Source of the DNA: Acanthosepion lycidas
Taxonomy: Eukaryota > Mollusca > Cephalopoda > Sepiida > Sepiidae
DNA length: 64,000 nucleotides
Reading direction: 5' to 3'
NCBI GenBank assembly: GCA_963932145.1
Contig: OZ010574.1
Coordinates: forward strand, 81,978,733-82,042,732
Below the pieces are notes generated by a model. The model saw only the letters and a list, made by a program, of their open reading frames with translations, ran no database searches and was not told the origin of the DNA. Positions within the stretch are counted from its first letter, which is position 1; every line of letters starts with the position of its first letter. The position numbers were made by a program, and so were the translations under genes. Positions 34,358 through 44,299 of the stretch are shown piece by piece.

Positions 34358-35365
34358 ACACTCCTCCCTGATCTCCTGATCACATATACGACAGGGAGAT
34401 AGTGGTCGCCTTTGTCGAGTGCTTCTACATAAAGGTGGATGGGCTCTGCCTGTCTCTTCTGCATTTGTGCCCACTTGGTCTCTTTCATTATTGGCATCAT
34501 CATTGTTGTCTTCAGCATTTGTTTTTGCTTTTTGCGTAGATGAATAATCTGGCCCTGTGCTAAAAAATGGTGGTGAATTTGAGTTGCTTTCAGATGACCT
34601 ATCATTGTTGTCATCTTCCAGTGATACAGATCTCTGATGTGGGAAGGAGTCTGATACGCTGTCATCTTTTGGCATAATGCTACACCAATATAACACCTCA
34701 ATAATGGATCATCCTGGCCGAGCAGTGGTACACTTTATGGTGTAATGGCATCTCTCCATGATGCCATTCCTTGATCCTTGATGGTTGATGGGCACACTGG
34801 AATCTAAGTTGGACACCCCAGTTCTCAGCAAGCCTTGCAAATACCTCTCCACAGAATGCTGTGCCATTGTTGATGAGCAATTCAGCAGGTGGCCCTCTCT
34901 CTCAGAATAGCTACTCCAGCTTTGATGATGCTGACATCTTCCTGATGTGGTAACAGTCACCAGATGGAAAACTGACTAGGGACACAGTGAATCAGAGTCA
35001 GGTAATGCCAGTCTTCATAATGGGTTATGTCCATCTCCACCTTGCTCCAATTCTTGCACACATCCAACCATCCAGATTTCCAATGCACTGGCAGTGGATT
35101 AGCACACTTCACACTGTCCAACCACTGCCCGAACAGATGCCTTTGAAACCTTGGGGTGCATCTGTCTTATAAAGTACAAGATGCGCTTCACACCGAGATA
35201 CCCACTACATCAATGAATGGCTTGAATGTGGGTTGATTCATGCTCTTTTATAGATGCAGCACACACTGGTTCTGTTTATTTCCAAACTTCACCCAGTCAA
35301 TATTGAGGCACTCTGGTGAGCCGATTGGCATGGTTTGCATGGGATCTGATGAGCTATATGTCAAC
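34358..35365 (-). pseudogene. Gypsy element B: integrase remnant with acidic C-terminal tail
   Basis: Read from 35365 downward. A zinc-binding-like region (HIQAIH, then GVKRILYFIRQMHPKVSKAS and CEVC) is followed by core-domain text around ERGPPAELL, INNGTAFCGEVFARLAENWG and LRFQCAH. The core Asp expected in a TDN motif is Asn here (INNGTAF). The C-terminal tail reads MPKDDSVSDSF, SLEDDNNDRSSE, LCRSTRQRRPLSPC and runs into the LTR. Known role of the family: insertion of element cDNA into host DNA. Frameshifts and the lost catalytic residue rule out activity. Confidence 0.78.
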
Positions 35366-35684
35366 AGTCAATTTATATTCCTCCACCAGTTCCTTGATTG
35401 TGTACTGAGCTGACATCTTAGCAACATTTCTGTTGCTGCCTTTATGCACATTGAAGCATTTCCAGGCAGTTGTATCAGAAACCCACATTGATGATGCACA
35501 CACATTGAGTCAGTCTTCAGGTGAACCGCAGTCACTCTCCATTGCGGTGCCATGTTGATCCCTCTTGAGATCACAGACCAGCTGATCCTTCTCAATCCAT
35601 TCGACCACAGATGGTTTAGCTGTTGAACTCGGGAATAAGTTCAAGGTCAAACTTCCCCTCTGTCATTTTTGCCAAAATAGCTTG
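35366..35684 (-). pseudogene. Gypsy element B: N-terminal gag fragment joined to a deletion scar
   Basis: Just inside the 5' LTR, MTEGKFDLELIPEFNS opens a frame on the minus strand, followed by SVVEWIEKDQLVCDL, the start of a gag protein. Soon after, the text changes to an unrelated or unrecognised segment (NVHKGSNRNVAKMSAQYTIK) before integrase begins near 35365. Most of gag and all of protease and RT are therefore deleted from this element. Confidence 0.65.
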
Positions 35685-35699
35685 TCTGAAACTGACCCA
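35682..35699 (-). other. Probable primer binding site of element B
   Basis: On the minus strand TGGGTCAGTTTCAGACA starts directly after the LTR end ATTACT. TGG is the expected start of a tRNA-complementary primer site. The primer tRNA was not identified. Confidence 0.5.
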
Positions 35700-35980
35700 A
35701 GTAATCTCTTTCCAATTGACAAAGTCACTCCATACAAGCAGCACCACATTCATGCGCAAACTCCCTATTCTCTCTTGCATTGTGTTTCTATGCCCAACTG
35801 ATCTTGCAAAAAGAATTTGCGTATGCTCAGCCACTCTCGTGAATTCTCCTAGCTTTGAGACCATGTCTTTGTTAAGTTAAGGTGTCAGGGTTGCCATATT
35901 TCGTTTTCCTTTCGTTTCCTTCACTCATTTTGCATGTCAGGCATATACATGCTCACTTTGCCACATGAGGTAAGTCTTCT
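35700..35980 (-). mobile_element. Gypsy element B: 5' LTR
   Basis: Direct repeat of 34072-34357. On the minus strand it starts AGAAGACTTACCTCATGTGG, contains CATGTATATGCCTGACATGC and ends GGAAAGAGATTACT. Upstream lies RT coding text of element A (TYIDN), so the boundary is set both by the LTR match and by the broken reading frame. Confidence 0.8.
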
Positions 35981-36292
35981 ACATTGTCTATATATGTGAA
36001 TGTTTCATTTGGACTTTCCTTTTCGATTATTTCATTCAAAATTCTTTGAAACGCAGCCACTTCATTTGTGATTGCAAATGGCATTATTAGAAATTATACA
36101 ATTTACCACCAGCTTCAAAAGCTGTGTAAGGGCAGTCTGCTTTACATAGGGGAACTTGATGATAGGCACTTTTTAGGTCTTGTTTAGGGTATAGACTATA
36201 CTTTGCTATTTCCAAAACTATCATTGTAATCTTAGGTAGAGAATAGGCATCTTTTAAGGTAAAATAATTGTTTTTAAATAATGTCTGACTAA

Positions 36293-36326
<34 letters not shown>

Positions 36327-36585
36327 CGACTTAGTTACCACTACTTCTGAATCAAACATGCTTTTTATTTTCTTTCTTATAAATGCCTCCTCTTCTCTAG
36401 GGTATGTTTGGGATTACACAGATATAGGTCTACAGTCAGGTGAGAGATTTTCACACAGAGGAGGAGGTGAAATCCTCATGCTAGCTAGTTCACAAAGTTT
36501 TAGAGGTAGTCATATATGCTCATATAAAATTTCTATTTTTCTTTTGTGTAGGCCTTGAAAGTCTCGACTGACAATCACATCAGCT
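35981..36585 (-). pseudogene. Gypsy element A: RT N-terminal part
   Basis: Read from 36585 downward: DVIVSRDFQGLHKRKIEIL, ISPPPLCENLSPDCRPISV, then after a long A-run the RT core DAYSLPKITMIV, DLKSAYHQVPLC, YTAFEAGGKLYNF. A frameshift leads to MPFAITNEVAAFQRILNEII and TFTYIDN, where YxDD has become YIDN. There the text is cut by the element B LTR. An expanded A-run (36297-36323 as T on the plus strand) creates a poly-Lys stretch and breaks the frame. Confidence 0.8.
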
Positions 36586-36801
36586 TCACATTAAGAATAA
36601 ATTAAATTTTCTGTAAGTTTCTTTACTCATTGGAAGATTTATTTTACATTTTCCTACAGTTCTTAATAACGAGTCAGAAGAAGCCATGCTGATAGTAGAG
36701 TTAGTAGGTCTAATATGAAAACCCACAGAGTGAGTTATCTTGATGTCAATAAAGCTATAATTACTTATCAAATCTACAAGCGTGGGTTGTATTTTGTTCA
36801 C
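36586..36801 (-). pseudogene. Gypsy element A: aspartic protease region
   Basis: Minus-strand frame with NKIQPTLVDLISNYSFIDIK, then ITHSVGFHIRPTNSTISM and ASSDSLLRTVGKC. The position and flanks fit a retrotransposon protease; the catalytic Asp is present in VDLISN, but the usual D-T/S-G triad is lost (DLI). It lies between the zinc knuckle and RT as expected. Confidence 0.68.
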
Positions 36802-36950
36802 AAGACATTTTAGTTACCATAGCCATGATGGGTAATGCAGCAGAAATATTATTAGTTTTCACGTGACAGACTTTAGCAAAATGACTTTCCTTCTTGCAAT
36901 TGTAGCAACTCATTCCTTGAGCCAAACACTTATTCTAGGGTGCCTATGGC
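36802..36950 (-). pseudogene. Gypsy element A: gag CCHC zinc knuckle
   Basis: CYNCKKESHFAKVC at 36866-36907 on the minus strand is an intact C-X2-C-X4-H-X4-C knuckle, the nucleic-acid binding motif of gag nucleocapsids. It continues as HVKTNNISAALPIMAMVTKM toward the protease. A stop lies shortly upstream. Confidence 0.82.
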
Positions 36951-37250
36951 ATCTGCTAAAAAAAAAGGCACCTTTCTTTTAAAAGCAGTTTCTCTACTTC
37001 ACCTTGCTCCTGCTGGGGAAGAAGTGACAATCTCTGAACTTGAATCAGTGACAATCTCTGAACTTGAATCAGTGACAATAGTCTCAAATAGCTCTATACT
37101 GAATTTGGATGGAAATAACACATCAAAATTCAAAGATACTGTATCACAACTAGTGTTCAGTGATTCAACTGAAGGGTCAGAACCAGGAACCTGTAAATCC
37201 CCTAACTGCAAAAAAGCCACCCTTCCATCCTCTAAGCTATGCTAAGCATA
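36951..37250 (-). pseudogene. Possible upstream gag segment of element A
   Basis: Open on the minus strand with a Ser/Asp/Glu-rich text and a perfect in-frame 24-base tandem duplication (37024-37071, translating as IVTDSSSE twice). Gag identity is inferred only from its position next to the knuckle. Confidence 0.35.
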
Positions 37251-37785
37251 TCACCAAGAACTAAATAACTCAGTATTGAACACTAAAAAAAAAAATTAAT
37301 TTGGTAAATCTTTTCTTTTGAAACTTCATTCCTTTTCTTCCTTTGCCAAAATAAAGTATTCTAAATTTACATTGTCCAAAAAAAAATGTGGGAGAAGAAT
37401 GTTAGAGGTTAAACTAATCCTGACCTTGAAGACAAATAGTGAATACTTATAATTAATTATAGTTTACAGCAGATACCCATATTAAGTAGGCATTCTGTTT
37501 ATTTTAAACAGTATTGTATTTCATCTACCATTGTTAGAGGTGATGCACTTTGACCACTCAGCTACAGTGTCATAATCAAGCAAGGTTCCTTTTTTCCTTT
37601 AAAACGCATTTTGTTTGCTTAGATGTCTTATAAATTATAACAGTTCAGTTTCGTTTTCCGAAACATAAACAAAACAATTTCTATATTAAGAAAAATGTTT
37701 GAAGTAATAAAAATGTCAGATTAATAAATAAAATCCATTAATTCTTTAGAAGAAAAGCAAAAATAGAATTTTGCTTAATTATGAT
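37251..37785. other. AT-rich, no recognisable gene
   Basis: No feature supported; the 5' LTR of element A was not found here. Confidence 0.5.
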
Positions 37786-37880
37786 GCACTTTATAGCAGA
37801 CTGACCAACATATATTCACTCTAATGATGCCTTCTTCTGCAAAGGGGGGTGCAGGTTCACATCCTGTTGGAATGTGAGCA
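37786..37880 (+). repeat. tRNA-like pseudogene or SINE head
   Basis: TTATAGCAGACTGACC resembles an A box and GCAGGTTCACATCCTGTTGG contains a clean B box with a pairing T-stem (CAGG/CCTG). A T-run (pol III terminator) follows at 37880. Acceptor arms do not pair well, so a functional tRNA is unlikely. Confidence 0.45.
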
Positions 37881-38031
37881 TTTTTTTTTAATAAGATTTC
37901 ATTAATGTTCAGGCTGGTAGACAAATGTTTGAAATAAATGTCTAAAGTGTCTACACAAATATAGGTATTCACTAAAAATAATGTTTAAAGTAATAAAAGT
38001 TTATTGGATTAATAAATGAAATTCTTTAGAA

Positions 38032-38032
<1 letters not shown>

Positions 38033-38111
<79 letters not shown>
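38033..38111. repeat. (AT)n microsatellite, about 75 bases
   Basis: Uninterrupted AT dinucleotide run. Confidence 0.97.
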
Positions 38112-38112
<1 letters not shown>

Positions 38113-38200
38113 CTTAAAGCTTGCCCTATTGGGTGGCATTTAAGCTAGCTCCTGTAGAGGGCCTTCATCAAAATAGGTAAGGAGGATTAGATGCAATAGG
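38112..38200 (-). repeat. Possible Penelope-like element end
   Basis: On the minus strand TTTTGATGAAGGCCCTCTAC is followed 30 bases later by AATAGGGC, which can pair with GGCCCT, and then by the (AT)n tract. This resembles the TGATGA-stem arrangement at 62366-62408, but the GAAA half of a hammerhead is missing. Confidence 0.3.
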
Positions 38201-38775
38201 CAACAATAAACTACAGAATTTAAGTATTGCATTGCTATTTAAGCTTACCTCTTAAAAGTTTAACAGTAATTCTTCTGCCACTACTTAATTTAAAAACAGT
38301 TTGGTGTATGTAGGGCCTTACTTCCCGTATAAACAATTATTTTTATTTCATGGGTAACTTTTGCTGAATTTCTCAATTAATTTTGATTATTCTCAAATGT
38401 ATTTCCATGTTATAAAAATTACTGTATAAAAAAGTTTGTCGCAAAAAATCGCATAAAAAGTCGCCGAAAACAATTGCATTAATGAAAACTTTGGAATCCA
38501 AAATTTCAGGATTGTAGGTCCGGATCCGGCTTGTTTTAATTTCCTCACAGAGTTGGCCTGATTTCAAAATATGATATGATATGATATATTGGGCTACGAC
38601 CTCTAGCTGTAAAGTTGAAAAAGTGTGACACACTGACATTTGCATTTATTATATAGATATATACATGCATACATACACCATTGTCTCTGCATTTTAATAA
38701 AAAAGAATAATCTCACACATGTTTTGTTCTTATCAGTTTATGCTTATTATACAAGTGGTGATAGTCAATAAAGAT
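38201..38775. other. AT-rich, no recognisable gene
   Basis: No feature supported. Confidence 0.55.
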
Positions 38776-38863
38776 GGGGGTGCTGAAAAGTTCTTAACCA
38801 GAGCAAAATTCAGTCAAATTTTGAATGTGGGTTGGGCTGAGAACAACCTTTCAGCACCTCTCC
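38776..38863. mobile_element. 88-bp MITE with GGTGCTGAAA ends
   Basis: GGGGGTGCTGAAAAGTTCTT at the left faces AACCTTTCAGCACCTCTCC at the right. Same terminal type as 2500-2587. Non-coding interior of about 45 bases. Confidence 0.65.
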
Positions 38864-39212
38864 ATAAGTCCAATAACATTGAAATTTGATAACACAACTC
38901 TGCTGTAAAAAAAAGCATTTTGTAAAATCTTAAATCCAAACAAGAAAAGAACAGAGAAAACAAGAAGAAAATGTCTCACCCTCACCACCACCACTACTAA
39001 GTATAAGTGACAACAAGCCATTGTGTGAACCATTGATATGTTGACAGGGATAAAAATGTTCTTTGGCTTCACTATCAAACACCCCCAACAGCCATTAGAG
39101 TTAAGAAAGAACAATAAACCTTAATGGAATTGTTTGAAAAAGGCACTTGAAAACTATTTAAAAATCAATTTAAAAGCTGGAAATCGTTTCATCTGTGAAC
39201 ATTGATGCCAAG

Positions 39213-39221
39213 CTCTCTCTT

Positions 39222-39297
<76 letters not shown>
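39213..39297. repeat. (CT)n microsatellite with TTT interruptions
   Basis: CT dinucleotides broken at intervals by CTTT, total about 85 bases. Confidence 0.97.
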
Positions 39298-39298
<1 letters not shown>

Positions 39299-40287
39299 TC
39301 CTTGTATTTTAGCAGTTCAGGTGAGACATGTCAATTTTTGGAAGTAGCTGCAAAGAATTCAAAAAATCAGTTTCTTCATGAAATGATAAACATGTTTCAA
39401 GAGGTGTGCACATGGTTTTTAACAGGGAAACTTTAATCAAATTTGTTCAGAGTGGTCTGTTGAAAAATAATGCTATTTGCTTTGGTTTCTGTCAATTCAG
39501 AATTATCTGAAAATGGTTTTTCCTTTGACAAAAGATCGCTTTTTCACTCAAAGATTTCTGCTCAGAAAGCACAGAGCAACAATCAAGCTGTTTCTCAACC
39601 AGTTTTGTCTAATGGATGTGTGAAGTATGATTTCTTTGAATAAATCTCATTCTTTGATTGGGGAGGAGACTTTTGTTTGAGTGTTTGGCACACATGATAA
39701 AAAGAGAATAATGGTTAAGGTTGGTGTTGCCTTACACTTTCTAATGCTGAGATGCCATGAAGCAGAAATTAAAAGTAAAAGGATATTCTTTGTTTTCAAA
39801 ATCTTGGCTTCATTATTAAAATATAATATCTGTTTTTTACGTCCTTAAGACATATACAAAAATTATTTCAGGTGGAGATAAATAAAAAAGGCAGATTCTT
39901 TTAGGACCTAAATAGTAACTGAATCAATGAGTATACTGACTAGGCAAGGTGAGAATCACTTTTTCTCAACAATTGATTAGAACATATTGCTTAGTTTGTG
40001 TAAGAGGAATAATTTTTTTTAAGGTAGCATTTTACCATGATTGGCTGATATTTGTCATCTGCTTTTTATAAGATTTTACTAGTGTATAAATAAGTTAAAT
40101 TGAATACTTTTGAATGTGGAAATCATGTTTCTCATTTGTTTAAATAGGTTATTCTGTCTTATTTAAGATGGGCATAGTCAATTCTGTTTACTGCCAAGAT
40201 GTTACTTAACTGTGTTTGTAGCAATTTCTCATAGATGTTTGGTTGAAGACCAATAGAAGTTCTTTGAGAAAAATATTTTTCTTCTTT
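39298..40287. other. No recognisable gene
   Basis: No feature supported. Confidence 0.55.
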
Positions 40288-40757
40288 GGTTCAGACCATT
40301 TTCTGGTTTCTGGCCAGAGTTAGAACATCAACTGTCCAATATTTTCTTAGCACATCTCACTTTCATAAATGATTATCAAAGAATTTTTTGTGGGTTAATA
40401 AAGTTAAGTTCATGGATAGGCATTTTGTTCTCTTTTATAGTTTTCAATTATTACATCTTCATGATGTGGTTGATAGCATGTTTTGGGGGATTTTTTTCTT
40501 CAAGTCTTTACATCTTCGCACATCAGTTTGTAATGGCCATTTTAATTTTTCTACATTAGTTGTGAAATATATTTTCTGTGTTTCTAATGAAATTTTAGAC
40601 ATGTCCCTCAAAAACTATAGCAGTGCATATGTACAACCTTGTTAACACACAAAAAATTATTTGATGATGGTTTATGAAAGCCGAAAGCACTCAGAAGACA
40701 TTAAACAATTTATGTTCAAATTCTGTCCAGAAACCAGAAAAGTAGTCTGAACTGAAA
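40288..40757. mobile_element. Fold-back element with ~115-bp inverted ends
   Basis: Left arm 40288-40402 contains TTCAGACCATTTTCTGGTTT, AACTGTCCAAT and GAATTTTTTGTGGGTTAA. The right arm 40639-40757 is its inverted copy (TTAACACACAAAAAATT, then AAACCAGAAAAGTAGTCTGA). The ~235-base interior has no recognisable gene. One further arm, alone, lies at 61345-61461, so this is a dispersed family. Confidence 0.8.
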
Positions 40758-41408
40758 AAAAAAATATATAAAAATTTCAACCACAAAGCTTGCATTGGTC
40801 TTCAATAAAGTGTGTTAACATACATGCAGAGTTCAAAATTTGCTCTATTTGTGAAGCAAAAAAAGTGCTCAGTATACGAGTTAGAGCATTTGCAGATATA
40901 GACAATATGAACAAAAAAATCAACACTGCATAGTGACAGTGTCCACATCTCTTAACCAGTGTGCCTGGGTGCACTATTGTGCACCTCAAATTAACAGAAG
41001 ATTAATTAATGAATTATTTTTATATTTAAAATATCCTAATTTTTAAATAGCTAGAGACACTAAGCCTATATATGTCTTAAAAATATTACTTTTTTCTGTT
41101 ACTTATTTCAGGAGACTATGATTTTCCTATTTTCAAATTTCATGACTTATTTTTACCTTATTAAAATTTAAAGTGCACACAAGAATATTAGTTATTCTAC
41201 AAGTGTGACCTGAGATAAAAAACAAATTGAGAAACTCTGCTCTATAAGGAGAGAAAGAGGGAATGTGATAATTGTTACATTCTTTATTTCTCTGTGTTTC
41301 TTAACTAGTTTCATTTGATTTAAATCACTAAAAAAATCAAAAGATAGTTCTGAGTTCCTGATCACCAATATTAAGTAGAATAACCTGTTAGGTTTTAGAG
41401 CATAACTA
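40758..41408. other. AT-rich, no recognisable gene
   Basis: No feature supported. Confidence 0.55.
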
Positions 41409-41488
41409 TTAGGTTGGTGCAAAAATAATGTCGTTTTCTCACATATGCTACTATGTGAGAAAACGACATTATTTTTGCACCTACCTAA
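41409..41488. mobile_element. 80-bp palindromic mariner MITE (MADE1-like)
   Basis: Left arm TTAGGTTGGTGCAAAAATAA plus TGTCGTTTTCTCACATA; the right arm is its inverse with about one mismatch (TTAGGTAGGTGC). The loop is a few bases. TA dinucleotides flank both ends (41407-41408, 41489-41490), the mariner target site. TTAGGTTGGTGCAAAA is the terminal sequence known from cecropia-type mariners such as human Hsmar1, and the 80-base, two-37-base-arm design equals that of human MADE1, recalled as the source of the miR-548 genes. Near-perfect arms suggest a young insertion. Confidence 0.92.
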
Positions 41489-41938
41489 TAGCATAATCAG
41501 AAAAGGACCTACTGATTTACCTCCCTTGAAATTCATTGGCAAGCAGAAAAATGTATTTTTTAATAATCAAAATTATTTGAATAAAGAAGATTTATTAAAT
41601 CAATAGATTTTTAAGACTGCTGCCATACAGATAATTCCCAGTTAAAAATAGGAGAAATAATATTAAAAAAATGATCTATAAATTTGCACAAATTGGTGCC
41701 ATGCTTTCTTATATCCTCATTATCAAAAGACCACTTTTTTCTCCCCTCCTGCTATATTCATTGTAATAAAGCAGAATAATGAAATATAAGGAAGAACTAT
41801 TGTAGTTTATTGACATGTACAGAAGTTCAAAAGTAAAAAAAGTAAAAGGTTTTCTGTCATTCAAGAAATAATTGTCTTGAATGTGCAGCTCCAGGAATGA
41901 TTGAATTCTGTTGGTTAATAATAAATATAAGTTTTATT

Positions 41939-41982
<44 letters not shown>

Positions 41983-43639
41983 AAGCATCAAAATAATGGC
42001 TTGAGTAAACTATTTTTTATTATTATGTTGTTTCATTTTTTCTCATTTTTTGTTGAGATTTATTTGTTTTTGGTTTTTCTACATTTGTGCTTAAAATTGG
42101 AACCAAGGCATAGATATCAAGTATTGTAATATATGTTATTTTGTCTATTCCAGTATTCATTTATTATAAAATAAAGCTAATGGTGACTTTTATGGAATAC
42201 AATGGCTATAGGTATGAGAGATGGAAAAAATTGTTTATATAACTAACTAGTTTTATTTTTTAACTTCAATGTAAAGATATAATTTAACTGCCTTGGTAAA
42301 GTTTACAACTTTAACAGTAGGAAAAATAAATTTTATTGCATATTTGGAGAATTTTCTTAAAAGGTGTTTAATTTTAGATAATTTCCAAAAGATGTCTTCA
42401 ACCTCTATAGCTGACAAGAATATATTTACTCTGGACCAAAACAATCTATATTTTTTTGGATTTGTATCAGAAATTCAAATGATATTTAAACCATTGTCAA
42501 AGTACAAGTATATCTTTAGGCACATCTTTTGACTTGGGCAAATAGACAAGTAAACACTTTAAATTCCTGTTACTCTCAAACTAATTTGAATACCACTGCT
42601 GTCTGGGTTTTTTTTTTTTTTTTTTTTTTTTGGTTTTTTTTGTTTTGTGAAATCACCAGCTTTTTTTCTTTTCTTTTTTGATTTAATTTGTGCAAATACC
42701 AATCAGTAGCAGTTTTAGCTGTTTCAAGATAAAGTAATTAGCAATCTGGTTAACACATACTTAAAAACAAACAAAAAAACTGAGATTATACACATTGTGG
42801 TTGACGTAAGTGCAATCTCTGCTAGTAATCTCATAGTTCAATAGTAGGTCCTTTGCAGGTCATATGACCAATTTAGTTGGAGGTAAGATTTTAAAAAGTA
42901 AAGAAGTCAAGAAGGTCATTGATTAAAAGTGAGATATAAATTTTTTTAAGTTTAGTGATTCTGGAATCAATGGTTGGTGATGCACAAGGTATGTTTTTTA
43001 CAGACAATTCACATTAAACTCACATAAACATTAGAGAAATTTACAGTTTATTTAAAAATGTTATATTAATTTAGCATTTCATGATATTTGGTTGTAAAAG
43101 AAATTTAAATTTAATTCTCAAGCATCAGTAGAGTCTTGTTTTTTATTGTTTTGTTTTTTGTTTTTTTTTTACCAGAAGAATGCATGGTAGCCATTATAAT
43201 AACATTAAAGATGAGCATGAGAAAAAAAAAAAAAAAGATTTGTGTCCCATATATGTTCAGTTGACACAGATCAGTTCCATATCTGTCAAGCAGAAGTGAG
43301 CAAAGGAAAACTGAAATTCTATGTCGGTTGAAATTCCAAGAAACAAGCATTTATGATGGTTAAAACTAAAAGAGAATTCATGGTAATTGCTGTATGGTGT
43401 GTTCTATGACACATGATCAGTAATCAAATTTTTCTCCATCTGACTTTTTACTTGATACCTTATTTCTCCTTTAACCTGTGCAAATAGGTAAAATCCTATT
43501 TATCAATCACATTAAAGTAATAATGATGAATAAAACTTTTGCTATTGAATAGGGACCTGAAATGATCATGATCGACAAGGAAGACTTTAAAACAACTGGG
43601 TTTATAAAATCTGTGATTGAGTTAATCTTTACAACAAGG
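41489..43639. other. AT-rich, no recognisable gene; two long T-runs
   Basis: T-runs at 41942-41978 and 42607-42630. No coding or RNA feature supported. Confidence 0.6.
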
Positions 43640-43768
43640 TGATCTGAAGAGAACTAGAAGTCCTACCAGGATTTATTGATGGTGGACACAACCTTAAAGA
43701 AAGATATGCAGAAGACACTGTATTGTTGGCAGACGCAGAAAAAGAACTGCAGTAACTCCTAGACATGA
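43640..43768 (+). pseudogene. RTE-like LINE RT fragment
   Basis: Reads LEVLPGFIDGGHNLK, RYAEDTVLLADAEKELQ, then a stop and LLDM. This is the RT block around the catalytic YADDT (here YAEDT), matching 14480-15275. It ends where the 5S-like sequence begins. Confidence 0.75.
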
Positions 43769-43769
43769 G

Positions 43770-43887
43770 GCTTACAGCTGTATCATGTTGAAACACCGGT
43801 TCTCATATTACACCAAAGTTAAGCAATATTAAGCCTGGTCAGTACCTACATGGGTGACTGACTAGAAATACCTGGTTTTGTAAGCTT
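43770..43887 (+). pseudogene. 5S rRNA pseudogene
   Basis: 118 bases aligning end to end with animal 5S rRNA. Landmarks are GCTTACAGCTGTATCATGTT (5' end GCCTACGGCCATACC in functional genes), ACACCGGTTCTC, AAAGTTAAGCAATATT, TGGGTGACTGACTAGAAATA and the 3' end GGTTTTGTAAGCTT. Substitutions are spread through all helices and the internal promoter, so it is not a functional gene. It is followed within a few bases by a tRNA-derived SINE. Confidence 0.88.
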
Positions 43888-43889
43888 AG

Positions 43890-44080
43890 ATGTGGCAATG
43901 GTGCAATGGATAATAACTCAATAATGGATATTGGAGAGAGCAGTGTTCCAATTCTTCAGTTTCTTATAATCACTTATGTACAAATACTCTCAAGTAAGAT
44001 ATGAATCAACTTCTTCTTCCTCCACCTGTGGATTAATTAGTAGGACATGCATCAGTAAATCATTATTATCTAAAATAAAT
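43890..44080 (+). repeat. tRNA-derived SINE, family S2, fused behind the 5S sequence
   Basis: GGCAATGGTGCAATGGATAA (A box) and GCAGTGTTCCAATTCTTC (B box remnant) are followed by ATCACTTATGTACAAATACT, CTTCTTCCTCCACCTGTGGA and TTAATTAGTAGGACATGC, in the S2 order seen at 61530-61760. Confidence 0.68.
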
Positions 44081-44299
44081 TTTTACAATCTAGAAATATT
44101 TATTGGCTTTAACTAACCTTCAAAAAGTTGATATGCTGTAAAAAAAAAAAAAAAAAAAAAAAAAAATCAAACCAGTTGATTAATCCCATACAATGTAGTG
44201 CTAAAATAGGAAAAAACAACTAACAACCATTTCTAAGAATGTAAGAAGACAGAATGTATGCTTCATTAGCAAGAGGGACCACCCACAATGTGAGGTAAG
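44081..44299. other. A-run and spacer
   Basis: Poly(A) of about 26 bases at 44141-44166, possibly unrelated to the SINE tail. No gene. Confidence 0.5.

Noticed and set aside
35616-35880. Overlapping 82- and 85-codon open frames as genes
   Set aside because: They lie in the 5' LTR and the start of gag of Gypsy element B.
43770-43887. Functional 5S rRNA gene
   Set aside because: Substitutions are spread over conserved helices and the internal promoter, and it stands alone in a retroelement context.
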